Shown one piece after another: positions 63,013 through 64,000 of a stretch of 64,000 nucleotides of DNA. Within the stretch, counting starts at the first letter, position 1. Every line of letters begins with the position of its first letter. The notes beneath the pieces were generated by a model. The model made no database searches. It worked only from the letters and a program-made list of their open reading frames with translations, and was not told the DNA's origin. The DNA is from Porphyromonas pogonae (GTDB lineage Bacteria; Bacteroidota; Bacteroidia; Bacteroidales; Porphyromonadaceae). Location: assembly GCF_036320655.1 (NCBI RefSeq), contig NZ_CP143258.1, forward strand, positions 2,852,424-2,916,423. The letters are read 5' to 3'. Made by a program: the position numbers and the translations under genes.

Positions 63013-63921
63013 CTAAGCGAGGTGTACTAAGTGGGTTGATGGATTGTGTATGATTTCTAGGTTTAATTCCGGCTTTTTGGGTAGCAGATTGTAGGCAATT
63101 ATGCCGGCAATCAAATTAATGGCGAAATTATTGACGCTTCTATGTCGTGTATGCTCTATTTGACAAACGTTTTTGAGTAGGTCATTAACGGTTTCCACAA
63201 GGGCTCTTTTCCTGAGTAATATCCTATCATAAAGGCTCATCAGAGTGTTTTTCATGTTTTTCTTTATCTTCGTAATCATGTGTATGTCGTCAATGAAGAG
63301 CTTATCGAAAAGACTTTGTGAGATGTATCCTCTGTCGCCAACAAGTTTGCCGAAAAGTTTCTTCGTGAAGGTTCCGCCTTTAAGTGGAGCACGGTCATCC
63401 GTATTCCCCGGTGTGATTTGATATTGAATGATTTCCCCCCGGTCGTTAATCACAATATGTAGTTTGAAACCATAGAACCATCCCATACTGCATTTGCCCT
63501 TTTGGGCCCATCCTTTCATGGTCTTATGCCCGTGTGCCCGCTTGATATGGCAGGTGCGTAAAGGTGTGGAATCAATGAATGAGATACCGGTGCATTCGCC
63601 CAGACAACACATATTGAGAAATGAAATTAGTTTGAATGCCACCTTGCTTTGTAATTCCACAAAACGATTGTAAGAGACCAACGAAGGAAAATCCGAATGA
63701 CATTGTTGCGTAATATATTGAAGATAAAAGGACTTAAAATCGCGATACCTCGAATGATGGAAAAGAATCAGAATAGTCATGATTTCAGCATCGGACATCC
63801 TAAACTTGCGATTTCTTCGCTTTTTGTTTCCTTCGCAAAGGGTTCTTTGCTGAATCAAGGTATCGAAAAGTTTGGAAAAATCATCGGTAAGACAGAAAAT
63901 TTCAACTATATTTGTTTTCAT
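63013..63921 (-). CDS. IS982-family transposase
   Basis: 302 aa, full length for the family. DDE residues are likely in SFIDSTPLRTC (first Asp), VGDRGYISQSLFD (second Asp) and RALVETVNDLLKNVCQIEH (Glu). KMKHxxR-type features such as KGWAQKGKCSMGWFYGFKLH are also typical. IS982 elements are common in Porphyromonas. I could not define both terminal inverted repeats. The right end may lie beyond base 64000. The gene looks intact. Confidence 0.88.
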   Translation of the reverse strand: MKTNIVEIFCLTDDFSKLFDTLIQQRTLCEGNKKRRNRKFRMSDAEIMTILILFHHSRYRDFKSFYLQYITQQCHSDFPSLVSYNRFVELQSKVAFKLISFLNMCCLGECTGISFIDSTPLRTCHIKRAHGHKTMKGWAQKGKCSMGWFYGFKLHIVINDRGEIIQYQITPGNTDDRAPLKGGTFTKKLFGKLVGDRGYISQSLFDKLFIDDIHMITKIKKNMKNTLMSLYDRILLRKRALVETVNDLLKNVCQIEHTRHRSVNNFAINLIAGIIAYNLLPKKPELNLEIIHNPSTHLVHLA

Positions 63922-64000
63922 AAAGTGGTGTTTTGTTTGTTTATATCTTATTGATTATCAACTACTAAGATACAAATAATTCACCACTTTTGCAATGAAA

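Noticed and set aside
1..64000. tRNA or rRNA genes
   Set aside because: I scanned the gaps for tRNA-like cloverleaf arms and conserved T-loop sequence and found none that I could support.

Overview
The window looks like a chromosome segment of a Bacteroidales bacterium, most likely Porphyromonas or a close relative. The signs are three SusC/SusD (RagA/RagB-type) pairs, many surface-type lipoproteins, an LpxC-FabZ fusion, a protein with a type IX secretion (T9SS) C-terminal sorting domain, Bacteroidota-type promoters (TTG...TAnnTTTG) and an IS982-family transposase. The genus is inferred from gene content only.

Layout. 1-3993: the 5' part of korA (2-oxoacid:ferredoxin oxidoreductase), rlmN and an S4-domain RNA-binding protein. 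4303-18394: two tandem SusC/SusD operons. The first also carries a GH18 endo-glycosidase lipoprotein and two DUF1735 lipoproteins (LamG-like and F5/8-discoidin-like), which resembles a small N-glycan utilisation locus. The same ~187-bp MITE lies upstream of each operon. 18724-23095: purB, an RsuA/RluB-type pseudouridine synthase with a long disordered N-terminus, and asnS. 23316-33220: a divergent DUF3575 / OmpA-TPR pair, a small T9SS cargo protein, a DUF2723 membrane glycosyltransferase-like protein, a NodB-type deacetylase, a 1.6-kb repeat-rich gap and a CPBP protease. 33497-38324: a third SusC/SusD pair on the minus strand. 38882-50331: a BIG2 lipoprotein, then a tight eight-gene minus-strand operon (TonB receptor, three lipoproteins, a DUF6850 barrel, an ABC ATPase and permease, DUF4857) that looks like an envelope transport system of unknown substrate. 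51868-52482: a broken cholesterol-dependent-cytolysin-like gene. 52843-61742: a housekeeping block (nnr, lpxA, lpxC-fabZ, lpxD, pyrF, prfA, purM, glucosaminidase). 63013-63921: the IS982 transposase.

The gaps between genes hold several repeated elements that the genes do not explain. There are three full copies of a MITE with terminal inverted repeats, plus a solo copy of its terminal hairpin. A degenerate repeat with an exact 22-nt period occurs at three loci. A conserved promoter-like element (TTGACAARGGGGG...GTTGTATCTTTG) occurs at three loci, and at two of them a strong terminator follows about 250-300 nt downstream, which suggests small RNAs. Two clusters of DnaA-box-like 9-mers and a cluster of TTAACTAAG 9-mers are also present. 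The items most worth follow-up are the eight-gene TonB/ABC operon, the cytolysin remnant, the promoter/sRNA family and the 22-nt repeats.
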